From Calditrichia bacterium (GTDB taxonomy: Bacteria > Calditrichota > Calditrichia > JAJRVZ01): a stretch of DNA of 6,072 bases. This document shows positions 1-6,072 of this stretch, in pieces. Positions within the stretch are counted from its first letter, which is position 1. Each line of letters starts with the position of its first letter. The stretch spans positions 1 to 6,072 of the forward strand of contig DAOWAQ010000127.1 in assembly GCA_030634505.1 (NCBI GenBank), read 5' to 3'. The position numbers and the translations under genes were made by a program. Under the pieces are notes generated by a model. The model did not search any database. It worked only from the letters and a program-made list of their open reading frames with translations, and was not told where the DNA came from.

Positions 1-52
1 AAAAACACTGCTAAACCCACAGAATTATAAAGACCTTAACTTCAATATTTAC

Positions 53-70
53 AAGCAAATATGCTTTTTT
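53..70 (+). terminator. weak terminator-like hairpin in the left-edge spacer
   Basis: Bases 53-57 (AAGCA) pair with 62-66 (TGCTT) around a four-base loop, and the right arm runs into a tract of six Ts (65-70). This is the shape of a small intrinsic terminator. It could end a gene lying mostly to the left of the window, for example one stopping at TAA 28-30, but no such gene can be confirmed from 30 bases. The stem has only five pairs in very AT-rich DNA, so chance is a real possibility. Confidence 0.25.
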
Positions 71-100
71 AAAAAAAATAAAAAAAATCAGTAAAAAAAG

Positions 101-129
101 TTAGCATTCTGAAATATTTTTCGTATATT
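101..129 (+). promoter_or_regulatory. candidate sigma70-type promoter for nrdJ
   Basis: A TTAGCA hexamer at 101-106 (4 of 6 matches to TTGACA) is followed after exactly 17 bases by TATATT at 124-129 (5 of 6 matches to TATAAT). Just upstream, 65-99 is a run of T and A tracts (T6, A8, A8, A7) that could act as an UP element or bend the DNA. Transcription would start near 136, giving a leader of about 120 bases before nrdJ. Many FCB bacteria use a different promoter consensus, and such matches arise easily in AT-rich DNA, so this is only a candidate. Confidence 0.35.
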
Positions 130-191
130 CAATCTGTCGTTTTTATTCATTTTGGAATAAATCGGCGAACATATCTGTTAAAAAATCGGTC

Positions 192-216
192 ATTACGAAA
201 TAAATATTCGGTTAAT
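192..216 (+). promoter_or_regulatory. imperfect palindrome in the nrdJ leader
   Basis: ATTACGAA at 192-199 faces TTCGGTTAAT at 207-216. These are inverted copies apart from a two-base insertion (211-212) in the right arm, separated by seven A/T bases. The element lies about 40 bases upstream of the nrdJ start. It could be an operator half-site pair or a small 5' UTR hairpin. It does not resemble the NrdR box consensus. No regulator can be named from the sequence. Confidence 0.2.
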
Positions 217-243
217 ATAAAACATTAAAGAGTCTTAAATATT

Positions 244-248
244 GAGGG
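244..248 (+). promoter_or_regulatory. ribosome binding site of nrdJ
   Basis: GAGGG lies six bases before the ATG at 255 and matches the GAGG core of a Shine-Dalgarno sequence. It supports the chosen start. The lpxH start at 4376 lacks any such purine-rich site, so translation initiation signals differ between genes of this window. Confidence 0.6.
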
Positions 249-254
249 TAAGGT

Positions 255-3200
255 ATGTCTAATAATCCGATAACGAGAGATTTATTTTCAGAACCAGAGT
301 TTCCAAATGAAGTTATGGATGAATTAGATCATCCTGTCAAAACGGATTCGAAAAAAGAAAGTCCTTTAAAATTAAAAAGGAAATTTACAAAACAGAATAT
401 CAACCCTCTTGATGTTATTGAATATGAAAGACGAACTTCCCGAATTGAAGAAACTTCAAGGAAAATTGTTTTTGAAATGAAGAATGTAGAGGTTCCTAAA
501 ACGTGGTCACAGCTTGCGACTGATATTTTAGCATCAAAATACTGCCGCCGAGCCGGAGTTCCTGAAACTGGCAATGAAGATTCATTAAAAAAAGTAATAC
601 ATAGAATATCAAATACTATCAGATTTTATGGAGAAGAACAAAAATATTTTCAGTCAAAAGAAGAAGCGGATATTTTTGAATCAGAATTATCTCATATATT
701 AGTGACTCAAAAAGGGGCATTTAATTCTCCAGTTTGGTTTAATGTTGGGTTATACCACCAATATAATATAAAGGGAGACGGGGGTAATTATTACTGGGAT
801 CCAGAATCTAATACTATAAAGCAGACAAAAGATGCGTTTTCAAATCCACAGGGTTCAGCTTGTTTTATTAACGGTCTTAATGATGATTTAATGTCTATTT
901 TTGAACTTGTAAAAACTGAAGCTAAGCTGTTTAAATTCGGATCGGGCACAGGAACTAATTTTTCCGTGTTACGCAGCAAGGAAGAAAAACTGAGTGGTGG
1001 CGGAACATCATCCGGATTACTTTCATTTTTGGAAGTTTTGGATAAAGGTGCTGCAGCTACTAAATCAGGCGGTACGACACGCCGTGCAGCAAAAATGGTC
1101 ATCCTGGATGTTGATCATCCTGAAATCATGGAATTTATTCATTGGAAGGTTGAGGAAGAGAAAAAGGCGATTGCTTTAATTGAAGCAGGATATCCGCGTG
1201 ATTTTAATGGTGAAGCATACAGAACGGTGTCAGGTCAGAATTCCAATAATTCGGTACGTGTCACTGATGACTTTATGAAAGCTGTTGAAGGAGATACAGA
1301 TTGGAATACGCTTTATCGTAAATCCGGAGAGGTTGCAAAAACGTATAAAGCCAGAGAAATCATGGATGAGATTTGCAAAGCGGCTTGGGCAACAGCAGAC
1401 CCTGGTATGCAGTATCACGATATAATTAATCACTGGCATACTTGCAAAAATACGGATTCAATTGTTGCCAGCAATCCGTGTTCAGAATATATGTTTTTAA
1501 ATGACTCTGCATGTAATTTGTCCTCTGTGAATTTGCTCAAATATCTTGATGAAGATGGAAATTTTGATGTTGAAGCTTATAGACATACATGTAAAATTTT
1601 ATTTATTGCTCAGGAAATAATTGTTGATCTGGCATCTTATCCAACAGAAAAAATTACGCTCAACAGTCATGATTACAGACCACTTGGATTGGGTTATGCT
1701 AATTTAGGAACTTTATTGATGGTTCAGGGAATTCCATATGATAGTGAAGAGGCGCGTGGTATTGCAGGAGCACTTACAGCTATCATGACGGGACATGCAT
1801 ACAAAGTTTCTGCTGAATTAGCACAGGTAAAAGGTGCTTATAATGGTTTTTCCAATAACAGGGAACCTATGTTGGAAGTAATGAATCAACATAGAGCAGC
1901 CCTCGATGATATAGATTCAGAATATTGTCCTGATTATTTGCTAGATGCAGCACGGGATGATTGGAATGAAGCGATTGATCTGGGTGAAAAACATGGATAT
2001 CGAAATGCACAGGCGACTGTATTAGCGCCAACCGGAACAATTGGATTGTTGATGGATTGCGATACAACAGGTGTCGAACCAGATTTTGCTCTGGTTAAGC
2101 GGAAAAAATTAGCCGGAGGCGGTACATTCAAAATTATCAACCAGTCAATTCCCAGAGCACTGAAAAATTTGGATTACTCAAGTGATGAAATATTGGACAT
2201 AATCTCGTATACATTGGGACGTGATTCTCTCGAACATGCTCCAAACATTAATCCTGAAGCTCTTGAAAAGTTGGGTTTCAATGAAAAAGAAATTAATGAA
2301 GCTGAAAGTGATATTCAGTCTACAAGAACATTAAATGAGGATACAAAGCATATTAATCCTGATGAGCTTAAAAGCAGAGGCCTAACGAAAGAACAGATTG
2401 ATGAAGCCATGAACTTTATTAATGGTCATGAAACAATAGAAGGTGCACCCCATTTAAATGAAGAACATTATCCGGTATTTGATACAGCAAATAAATGTGG
2501 TCATGGGCAGCGATTTATTGCACCAATGGGACATGTCAAAATGATGGCCGCAGCTCAACCATTTTTGAGTGGTGCTATTTCAAAAACTGTTAATCTTCCT
2601 CACGAAAGTACAGTCGATGATATACAAGAAATTTATATGCAGGGATGGAAACTGGGTTTAAAATCAATAGCCATGTACAGGGATCGTTCCAAGGGTTCTC
2701 AACCACTAAACACAGGACAGAAAAAATCAAAAAAATCGGAAAAAGAAATTATTTATGATACAGAAGCGATTATGATGAAAGCCCTGGAGGGAGTAATACA
2801 GCGCGGCGAAAAAGTAAGTTTACCGCAAAAAAGAAACGGAGCGACTTATTCTGCTAATATTGGTGGTCAAAAAATCTTTTTCCGAACCGGAGAATATAAG
2901 AGCGGGAAAATTGGGGAAATTTTTATCGATATGTTTAAAGCAGGGGCTTCCTACAAAAGCCTGTTAAACTGTTTTGCTGTTGCCGTTAGTCTTGGTCTTC
3001 AATATGGTGTACCACTTGAAAAATTTGTTAATAAATTTATTTTTACCAAATTTGATCCATCAGGTTTTACTGATCATCCCAATGTTCGCAATACCACATC
3101 TGTTTTGGATTTCGTATTTCGTATATTAGCAATGGATTATTTGGGACGAACTGATATTATCCAGGTGTCTGATAACGGGATTGCGGACGATACATCCCCC

Positions 3201-3380
3201 AATCTTGCAAAAGATGCTGAAGAAAAAAATGAGTTAAAAAAGATAAAACAGAATAATTCAACGGATCAGGTATCGATAGATAGTGATGCGCCACCCTGTG
3301 ATAAATGTGGTAATATTACAGTACGGAATGGAACCTGTTACAGGTGCTTTAACTGTGGAAATTCTATGGGATGCTCCTAG
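255..3380 (+). CDS. nrdJ: vitamin B12-dependent (class II) ribonucleoside reductase
   Basis: This 1041-residue enzyme reduces ribonucleotides to deoxyribonucleotides, using adenosylcobalamin to generate a thiyl radical, so it needs neither oxygen nor a small subunit. The family fit rests on clear motifs. NPCSE at 407-411 holds the radical cysteine C409 with N407 and E411. C203 (in SACF) and C420 (in CNLS) are the expected redox pair. PTGTIG at 592-597 is the phosphate-binding loop. Residues 1-75 are a charged, poorly conserved lead-in with no visible ATP cone, and the catalytic barrel runs from about 76 to 815. Residues 655-745 hold a repeated helical insert. Residues 845-968 match the TSCPD-type domain of long NrdJ proteins. 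The tail carries CxxC (C1015, C1018), then C1028, C1031, C1034 and C1040, likely a zinc ribbon or redox shuttle. The length is normal for the long bacterial form. The ATG at 255 has a GAGGG site six bases upstream. The gene appears intact, has no intein, and stands alone facing the DJ-1-like gene. Confidence 0.96.
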   Translation: MSNNPITRDLFSEPEFPNEVMDELDHPVKTDSKKESPLKLKRKFTKQNINPLDVIEYERRTSRIEETSRKIVFEMKNVEVPKTWSQLATDILASKYCRRAGVPETGNEDSLKKVIHRISNTIRFYGEEQKYFQSKEEADIFESELSHILVTQKGAFNSPVWFNVGLYHQYNIKGDGGNYYWDPESNTIKQTKDAFSNPQGSACFINGLNDDLMSIFELVKTEAKLFKFGSGTGTNFSVLRSKEEKLSGGGTSSGLLSFLEVLDKGAAATKSGGTTRRAAKMVILDVDHPEIMEFIHWKVEEEKKAIALIEAGYPRDFNGEAYRTVSGQNSNNSVRVTDDFMKAVEGDTDWNTLYRKSGEVAKTYKAREIMDEICKAAWATADPGMQYHDIINHWHTCKNTDSIVASNPCSEYMFLNDSACNLSSVNLLKYLDEDGNFDVEAYRHTCKILFIAQEIIVDLASYPTEKITLNSHDYRPLGLGYANLGTLLMVQGIPYDSEEARGIAGALTAIMTGHAYKVSAELAQVKGAYNGFSNNREPMLEVMNQHRAALDDIDSEYCPDYLLDAARDDWNEAIDLGEKHGYRNAQATVLAPTGTIGLLMDCDTTGVEPDFALVKRKKLAGGGTFKIINQSIPRALKNLDYSSDEILDIISYTLGRDSLEHAPNINPEALEKLGFNEKEINEAESDIQSTRTLNEDTKHINPDELKSRGLTKEQIDEAMNFINGHETIEGAPHLNEEHYPVFDTANKCGHGQRFIAPMGHVKMMAAAQPFLSGAISKTVNLPHESTVDDIQEIYMQGWKLGLKSIAMYRDRSKGSQPLNTGQKKSKKSEKEIIYDTEAIMMKALEGVIQRGEKVSLPQKRNGATYSANIGGQKIFFRTGEYKSGKIGEIFIDMFKAGASYKSLLNCFAVAVSLGLQYGVPLEKFVNKFIFTKFDPSGFTDHPNVRNTTSVLDFVFRILAMDYLGRTDIIQVSDNGIADDTSPNLAKDAEEKNELKKIKQNNSTDQVSIDSDAPPCDKCGNITVRNGTCYRCFNCGNSMGCS
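2217..2489 (+). repeat. internal protein repeat of about 35 residues within NrdJ
   Basis: NrdJ residues 655-745 contain three related segments about 34-35 residues apart. INPEALEKLGF at 665-675 and INPDELKSRGL at 700-710 align without gaps, and extending the pair to 665-683 against 700-718 gives 8 identities in 19. GRDSLEHAPNIN at 655-666 aligns with GHETIEGAPHLN at 724-735, with 5 of 12 identical and most other positions conservative. The pattern suggests tandem helix-loop units inside the catalytic region. From general knowledge of the family, long NrdJ proteins carry a comparable APHxN-type insert, so this is probably an old family feature and not a new insertion. The repeat is not obvious at the nucleotide level. 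Confidence 0.6.
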
Positions 3381-3483
3381 AATTGAAAATTGAAGAAAAA
3401 GAGTAAATATTAATTTGATCAAAGAAAGTTAAACTAAAAGATTAGCAACAAGTAATAAACGAAAAAAAAGCGCATAAACAGAA

Positions 3484-3512
3484 GAAGAATTGTTTTTCAA
3501 TCTACAATCTTC
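3484..3512. terminator. possible hairpin terminator between convergent nrdJ and DJ-1-like genes
   Basis: Bases 3484-3493 (GAAGAATTGT) pair with 3504-3512 (ACAATCTTC) to give nine pairs with one bulged A (3489) around a ten-base loop. On the + strand the stem is followed by GTTTT. The hairpin sits in the 135-base gap between two genes that end facing each other, where a terminator is expected. It overlaps no coding sequence but has few GC pairs, and on the minus strand the following T tract is distant. Function is uncertain. Confidence 0.3.
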
Positions 3513-3515
3513 GTT

Positions 3516-4064
3516 TTACATTTCCCAAATGATTTTAGTTGCCAAATTATCTCTTACGTTTTTACCTTTAATAATATTTACCAACTCTAACGCAAAATCT
3601 ATTGCAGTACCGACTCCTCTGCTGGTAATAATATTCTTGTCTTTTACCACATTTTGTTCAGAATAATAATCACTTTCAAAGTTATCTTTTTCTGAAGGAT
3701 AGCTTGTTACTTTAACTTTGTCAATAATATTTGCTTTCTTTAAAACAGTTGGGGCAGCACAAATTGCTCCGATCAACTTTTTTTCTTTATCAAATTTTTG
3801 CGACCATTTGAGTACCACTGGATTTTCCTTCATATTATTCGTGCCGGGCTGACCTCCAGGCAAAATTAGAAAATCAAAATAATTAATATTTACATCTTTA
3901 TAAAAAACATCACAATTAATTGAAATGCTATGAGACCCGGTAACCGTTTCTTTTTCTAATCCGGTAACTACAACTTCAATTTCACCACGCCGTAAAATAT
4001 CAATAATGGTTACCGCTTCAATTTCTTCAAAACCAGGTGAAAGGAGAACTAATACTTTTGACAA
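3516..4064 (-). CDS. DJ-1/PfpI family protein, YajL-like
   Basis: The 182-residue product matches the single-domain DJ-1/ThiJ/PfpI family along its whole length. Visible landmarks are the N-terminal strand followed by GFEEIEA with the conserved acidic residue E16, the LPGG motif at 68-71, the nucleophile elbow AICAAP with C102, and TSRGVGTAIDFAL near the C-terminus. Relatives are cytoplasmic proteins linked to oxidative-stress protection, chaperone activity or glyoxalase and deglycase-like activity; the exact substrate cannot be inferred. The position of human DJ-1 His126 is Y122 (SYP), as in bacterial YajL-type members with an aromatic residue there. The start is TTG at 4064-4062: an AGGA on the minus strand (4075-4072) lies seven bases upstream, the ATG just upstream is out of frame, and the protein begins at the expected family position. 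It is convergent with nrdJ and divergent from lpxH, so it is probably transcribed alone. Confidence 0.9.
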   Translation of the reverse strand: MSKVLVLLSPGFEEIEAVTIIDILRRGEIEVVVTGLEKETVTGSHSISINCDVFYKDVNINYFDFLILPGGQPGTNNMKENPVVLKWSQKFDKEKKLIGAICAAPTVLKKANIIDKVKVTSYPSEKDNFESDYYSEQNVVKDKNIITSRGVGTAIDFALELVNIIKGKNVRDNLATKIIWEM

Positions 4065-4375
4065 AATAACATCCTATATTAAGTATGTGTATGCATTTTA
4101 CTAATTATTATTGTTATTTGTGTTGTTTAAACGAAAGCTATTTGGTAATAATTCCATTTTAGAAATTGAGTTAGAATCGGAATTTACGATTGTTGCAATT
4201 TAAAAATATTATACTTAGTTTGCCTTAAAAATTTCCATAAAGTTATAAAGAAAATTACCAGACAAGTTTATTAACATATAAGTTTTTATGACTGAATTAA
4301 ATTCTCCAACACTCCTTGTATGTTAATGGAAGAATTATTGTAATTTTAAAATCCTAAACATTAAACAGTATAAAA
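4065..4375. other. 311-base AT-rich divergent spacer
   Basis: This spacer lies between the starts of the DJ-1-like gene (-) and lpxH (+), so it should hold both promoters. I see no RNA gene and no credible protein gene. Recognisable pieces are a small palindrome AATCG-N7-CGATT at 4175-4191, a candidate + promoter at 4220-4249, an extra TATACT at 4210-4215 without a well-spaced partner, and a 12-codon frame at 4288-4326 lacking a ribosome site. No convincing minus-strand promoter was found. The region is unusually long for such a compact neighbourhood, but nothing in it is structured enough to name. Confidence 0.5.
4220..4249 (+). promoter_or_regulatory. candidate promoter for lpxH
   Basis: TTGCCT at 4220-4225 (4 of 6 matches to TTGACA) is followed after 18 bases by TATAAA at 4244-4249 (5 of 6 matches to TATAAT). 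Transcription would begin near 4256, leaving about 120 bases before the lpxH ATG. This resembles the candidate in front of nrdJ in hexamer quality and leader length. Chance matches are likely in such AT-rich DNA, so confidence is low. Confidence 0.27.
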
Positions 4376-5101
4376 ATGTCCTTGATTTATTTTATTTCTG
4401 ATATTCATCTTGGAGCCAAATCTGAGAAAGAGGAAGAAGGAAGAGTTTCTAAATTTCTAAATTTTCTTAAGGAAATTGAGAACAAAGCTCAAAAAATATT
4501 CATTGTTGGTGATTTATTCGATTTTTGGTTTGAATACAAATATGTGATCCCTAAAAGATATTTTTCCGTTTTGCACCAATTAAAAAAATTTCAAGAAAAG
4601 AACATTGAAGTACATTATTTTACCGGGAATCACGATTTTTGGTTGGGCGATTTTTTTTCAACAGAAATGGGGATAATAATTCATGAAAATGATTGGTCGG
4701 GAACGATTGACGGAAAAAAGTTTTACCTTTATCATGGTGATGGTATTGCAAAAAAAGATTCGGGATACCGATTCATGAAAAAAATTCTTAGGAATAAAAC
4801 TAATCTAAAAATTTACAGATGGCTGCATCCTGATATTGGAATACCTTTTGCCAGATTCATTTCTGGTTCAAGCAGGCATTATACAGATAGAATTGATTTG
4901 AATGACAATGATGATTATATCGAGTTTGCCCGCGGAAAATTTGAAGAAGGATATGATTATGTATTAATGGGGCATAGGCACAATCCATTGGAAATAAATG
5001 AAAAGGGGAAAAAATATATAAATTTAGGTGATTGGCTTGTGCATTTTAGTTATGCAGTTTTTGATGGAAAAGAAATAATTTTAAGATATTATAGTCAATA
5101 A
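4376..5101 (+). CDS. lpxH: UDP-2,3-diacylglucosamine diphosphatase-like metallophosphoesterase
   Basis: The 241-residue protein is a calcineurin-like phosphoesterase of the usual LpxH length. LpxH splits UDP-2,3-diacylglucosamine to lipid X and UMP at the inner face of the cytoplasmic membrane, in lipid A synthesis. All metal-binding blocks are present in order: SDIHLG (D9, H11), GDLFDFW (D46), GNHD (N85, H86, D87), HGD (H120, D122) and GHRH (H200, H202). The middle region 130-175 has the basic and aromatic helices expected of the lipid-binding cap. Proteobacterial LpxH has GNRD where this protein has GNHD, so it belongs to the divergent LpxH-like branch found in Bacteroidetes-type genomes. 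Another phosphoesterase substrate is possible but less likely. The ATG at 4376 has an A/T-rich upstream region without a Shine-Dalgarno site; the protein starts directly at the family's first strand, which supports it. The gene stands alone and ends before a strong terminator. Confidence 0.85.
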   Translation: MSLIYFISDIHLGAKSEKEEEGRVSKFLNFLKEIENKAQKIFIVGDLFDFWFEYKYVIPKRYFSVLHQLKKFQEKNIEVHYFTGNHDFWLGDFFSTEMGIIIHENDWSGTIDGKKFYLYHGDGIAKKDSGYRFMKKILRNKTNLKIYRWLHPDIGIPFARFISGSSRHYTDRIDLNDNDDYIEFARGKFEEGYDYVLMGHRHNPLEINEKGKKYINLGDWLVHFSYAVFDGKEIILRYYSQ

Positions 5102-5149
5102 ATTTATAAACTAAATCCGATATATTGGAAACAAATTTTTTTAATTAAA

Positions 5150-5182
5150 AAAAAGCCTGTCTTTTTATTAGACAGGCTTTTT
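5150..5182. terminator. bidirectional intrinsic terminator
   Basis: Bases 5150-5162 pair perfectly with 5170-5182 to form a 13-pair stem around a seven-base loop (5163-5169). The core AGCCTGTCT / AGACAGGCT is flanked by an A run on the left and a T run on the right, so each strand ends in a U tract. It lies in the 101-base gap between the stop of lpxH (+) and the stop of the convergent surface-protein gene (-), and should terminate transcription of both. Confidence 0.92.
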
Positions 5183-5202
5183 AGTTAAATATTTAAATGA
5201 TT

Positions 5203-6072
5203 TTATTTAATCAACATCATTCTCATATTCTTTTCAAAATTTCCAAATCTCAAGCTATAGATATAAACACCAGTTGCCACTTTATTGCCTGCTTGGTTTG
5301 TAGCATCCCAAGTAACCATATGTGAACCTTCGGTGTATTTTTCATTATTTATAAGAGTCTTTATTTTCTGTCCCAAAGCATTGTAAACGACTAAACTGAT
5401 TTGTTTATTAATCGGTAAATAAAATTCAATGTTAGTCTCTGGGTTAAATGGATTAGGATAGTTTTGTTTTAAAACATAGTCGTTAGGTGTAATAACTGTT
5501 ATATCTTTTGATTTAAAACCTGCTATCACATCAGATTCCAACATGCGTATGGATATTCTATTAGGCTCGAGTAATTTGTATTCGGTAGTATCCCAAATTG
5601 CTCCATCCCAGGTATATTTGGTTACAGCAATACTATCCAGCCAAGTTTGGGTTGGCATAATAATGTCTTCATAACCGTCGTTGTCAAAATCGGAATTTTT
5701 TGCTGAAATTTTGAATCCAATAGTACCTTCAGTATCTCTTTGCAAAGCAAAAACAGTATCCATTGTTCCGAGAGAGTCTGTAATAGTAAGTCCACTATAG
5801 ATTTTTGAATCAAGTTCGTCACCTGTGTAAAGCACCTCGTAGGTCCAGTTAAGACTATCTGTTTTATCACCGCCCTGAAATTCGGCTGTAGTTATATAAT
5901 AACCACGGCTGCCGGCAAAGTATAGATTCGGTAATCCATCCTGATCATAATCTCCATAACCGGCCAGTCCATAAAAGGAAGTATATGGATAAACGGAAGA
6001 CAAATCTAACATCATAATATTAGAACTGTCTACTTTTGAAAGATCGTCACCACTTTCCCAGTGAGCCATAAT
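5203..6072 (-). CDS. secreted FG-GAP/VCBS-like repeat protein with T9SS C-terminal sorting domain (partial)
   Basis: This is the C-terminal part of a larger protein: the frame stays open to the window edge (ATT precedes the ATG at 6069), so the true start and signal peptide lie outside. Numbered from that ATG, residues 40-45 (DYDQDG) and 127-132 (DFDNDG) are Asp-rich calcium-binding loops typical of FG-GAP/VCBS beta-propeller blades, each followed by a short hydrophobic strand. Residues about 198-288 form a type A sorting domain of the type IX (Por) secretion system: NYPNPFNP at 203-210, then a VYNALGQK strand, a WDATNQAGNKVATGVYIY segment and a basic end (MRMMLIK). Such proteins are carried across the outer membrane, where the domain is cleaved and the cargo released or attached to the surface. 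The cargo's activity is not visible here; adhesion or polymer binding is possible. It is convergent with lpxH across a strong terminator. Confidence 0.85.
   Translation of the reverse strand: MMAHWESGDDLSKVDSSNIMMLDLSSVYPYTSFYGLAGYGDYDQDGLPNLYFAGSRGYYITTAEFQGGDKTDSLNWTYEVLYTGDELDSKIYSGLTITDSLGTMDTVFALQRDTEGTIGFKISAKNSDFDNDGYEDIIMPTQTWLDSIAVTKYTWDGAIWDTTEYKLLEPNRISIRMLESDVIAGFKSKDITVITPNDYVLKQNYPNPFNPETNIEFYLPINKQISLVVYNALGQKIKTLINNEKYTEGSHMVTWDATNQAGNKVATGVYIYSLRFGNFEKNMRMMLIK

Noticed and set aside
2..94. Possible 3' end of an upstream gene (frame open from the edge to TAA at 92-94)
   Set aside because: The 30 residues are Lys/Asn/Phe-rich and partly encoded by homopolymer A tracts, with no recognisable motif; too little to call a gene.
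1..254. Cobalamin riboswitch or NrdR box upstream of the B12-dependent reductase
   Set aside because: No GCCACTG-type B12 box and no long GC-paired fold is present (the CACTG near position 6 is isolated), and no sequence resembles the NrdR consensus of paired ACACWATATATWGTGT-like boxes.
329..574. 81-codon open frame on the minus strand inside nrdJ
   Set aside because: It lies opposite a clearly conserved coding frame, and its translation shows no recognisable domain or ribosome site.
791..1102. 103-codon open frame on the minus strand inside nrdJ
   Set aside because: It is antisense to the conserved catalytic region around C203; the open frame is explained by codon composition of nrdJ.
1867..2140. 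Two overlapping minus-strand open frames inside nrdJ
   Set aside because: They overlap each other in different frames and sit opposite the conserved PTGTIG region, so both are shadows.
2217..2489. Intein or inserted mobile sequence inside nrdJ
   Set aside because: RNR genes often host inteins, but no intein splice-junction motifs or homing endonuclease blocks are seen, and the extra segment matches the helical insert of long NrdJ proteins.
4288..4326. 12-codon frame (MTELNSPTLLVC) upstream of lpxH as a leader peptide
   Set aside because: It has no ribosome binding site, no attenuator-like hairpins follow it, and a frame of this length is expected by chance.
5622..5870. 82-codon open frame on the minus strand in another frame of the surface-protein gene
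   Set aside because: The frame carrying the FG-GAP-like loops and sorting domain is clearly the real one; the alternative has no family features.

Overview
The window is a short stretch of AT-rich bacterial chromosome with three complete genes and one gene cut by the right edge. It looks like ordinary housekeeping and cell-envelope content. I see no mobile element, CRISPR array, RNA gene or defence-like system. The best clue to the organism is the last gene: its C-terminus is a type IX secretion (Por) sorting domain of the NYPNPFNP type. Together with a long cobalamin-dependent ribonucleotide reductase, an LpxH-type lipid A gene and low GC, this suggests a Gram-negative member of the wider FCB group (Ignavibacteria, Marinimicrobia or a related phylum). 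That assignment is an inference from motifs and not a database result.

Layout. Positions 1-254 are a non-coding, strongly A/T-tracted leader with a weak hairpin, a candidate promoter and a small palindrome. Positions 255-3380 (+) encode a complete class II ribonucleotide reductase (nrdJ) with the thiyl-radical cysteine, the redox cysteine pair, a TSCPD-type C-terminal domain and a terminal cysteine-rich tail. Convergent to it, 3516-4064 (-) encodes a DJ-1/PfpI (YajL-like) protein that starts at TTG. A 311-base AT-rich spacer separates this gene from the divergent 4376-5101 (+) gene, an LpxH-like metallophosphoesterase. A strong bidirectional intrinsic terminator at 5150-5182 lies between lpxH and the convergent last gene (5203 to the edge, -), the C-terminal part of a secreted FG-GAP/VCBS-like repeat protein with a T9SS sorting domain.

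Every neighbouring gene pair is convergent or divergent, so no operon is visible and the genes need not work together. NrdJ supplies deoxyribonucleotides without needing oxygen. LpxH acts in lipid A synthesis, consistent with the outer membrane that a T9SS cargo requires. The DJ-1-like protein is probably a cytoplasmic stress or glyoxalase-type enzyme. The points most worth a second look are the roughly 35-residue repeat inside NrdJ, active-site substitutions in the DJ-1 and LpxH homologues, and the organised nrdJ leader.
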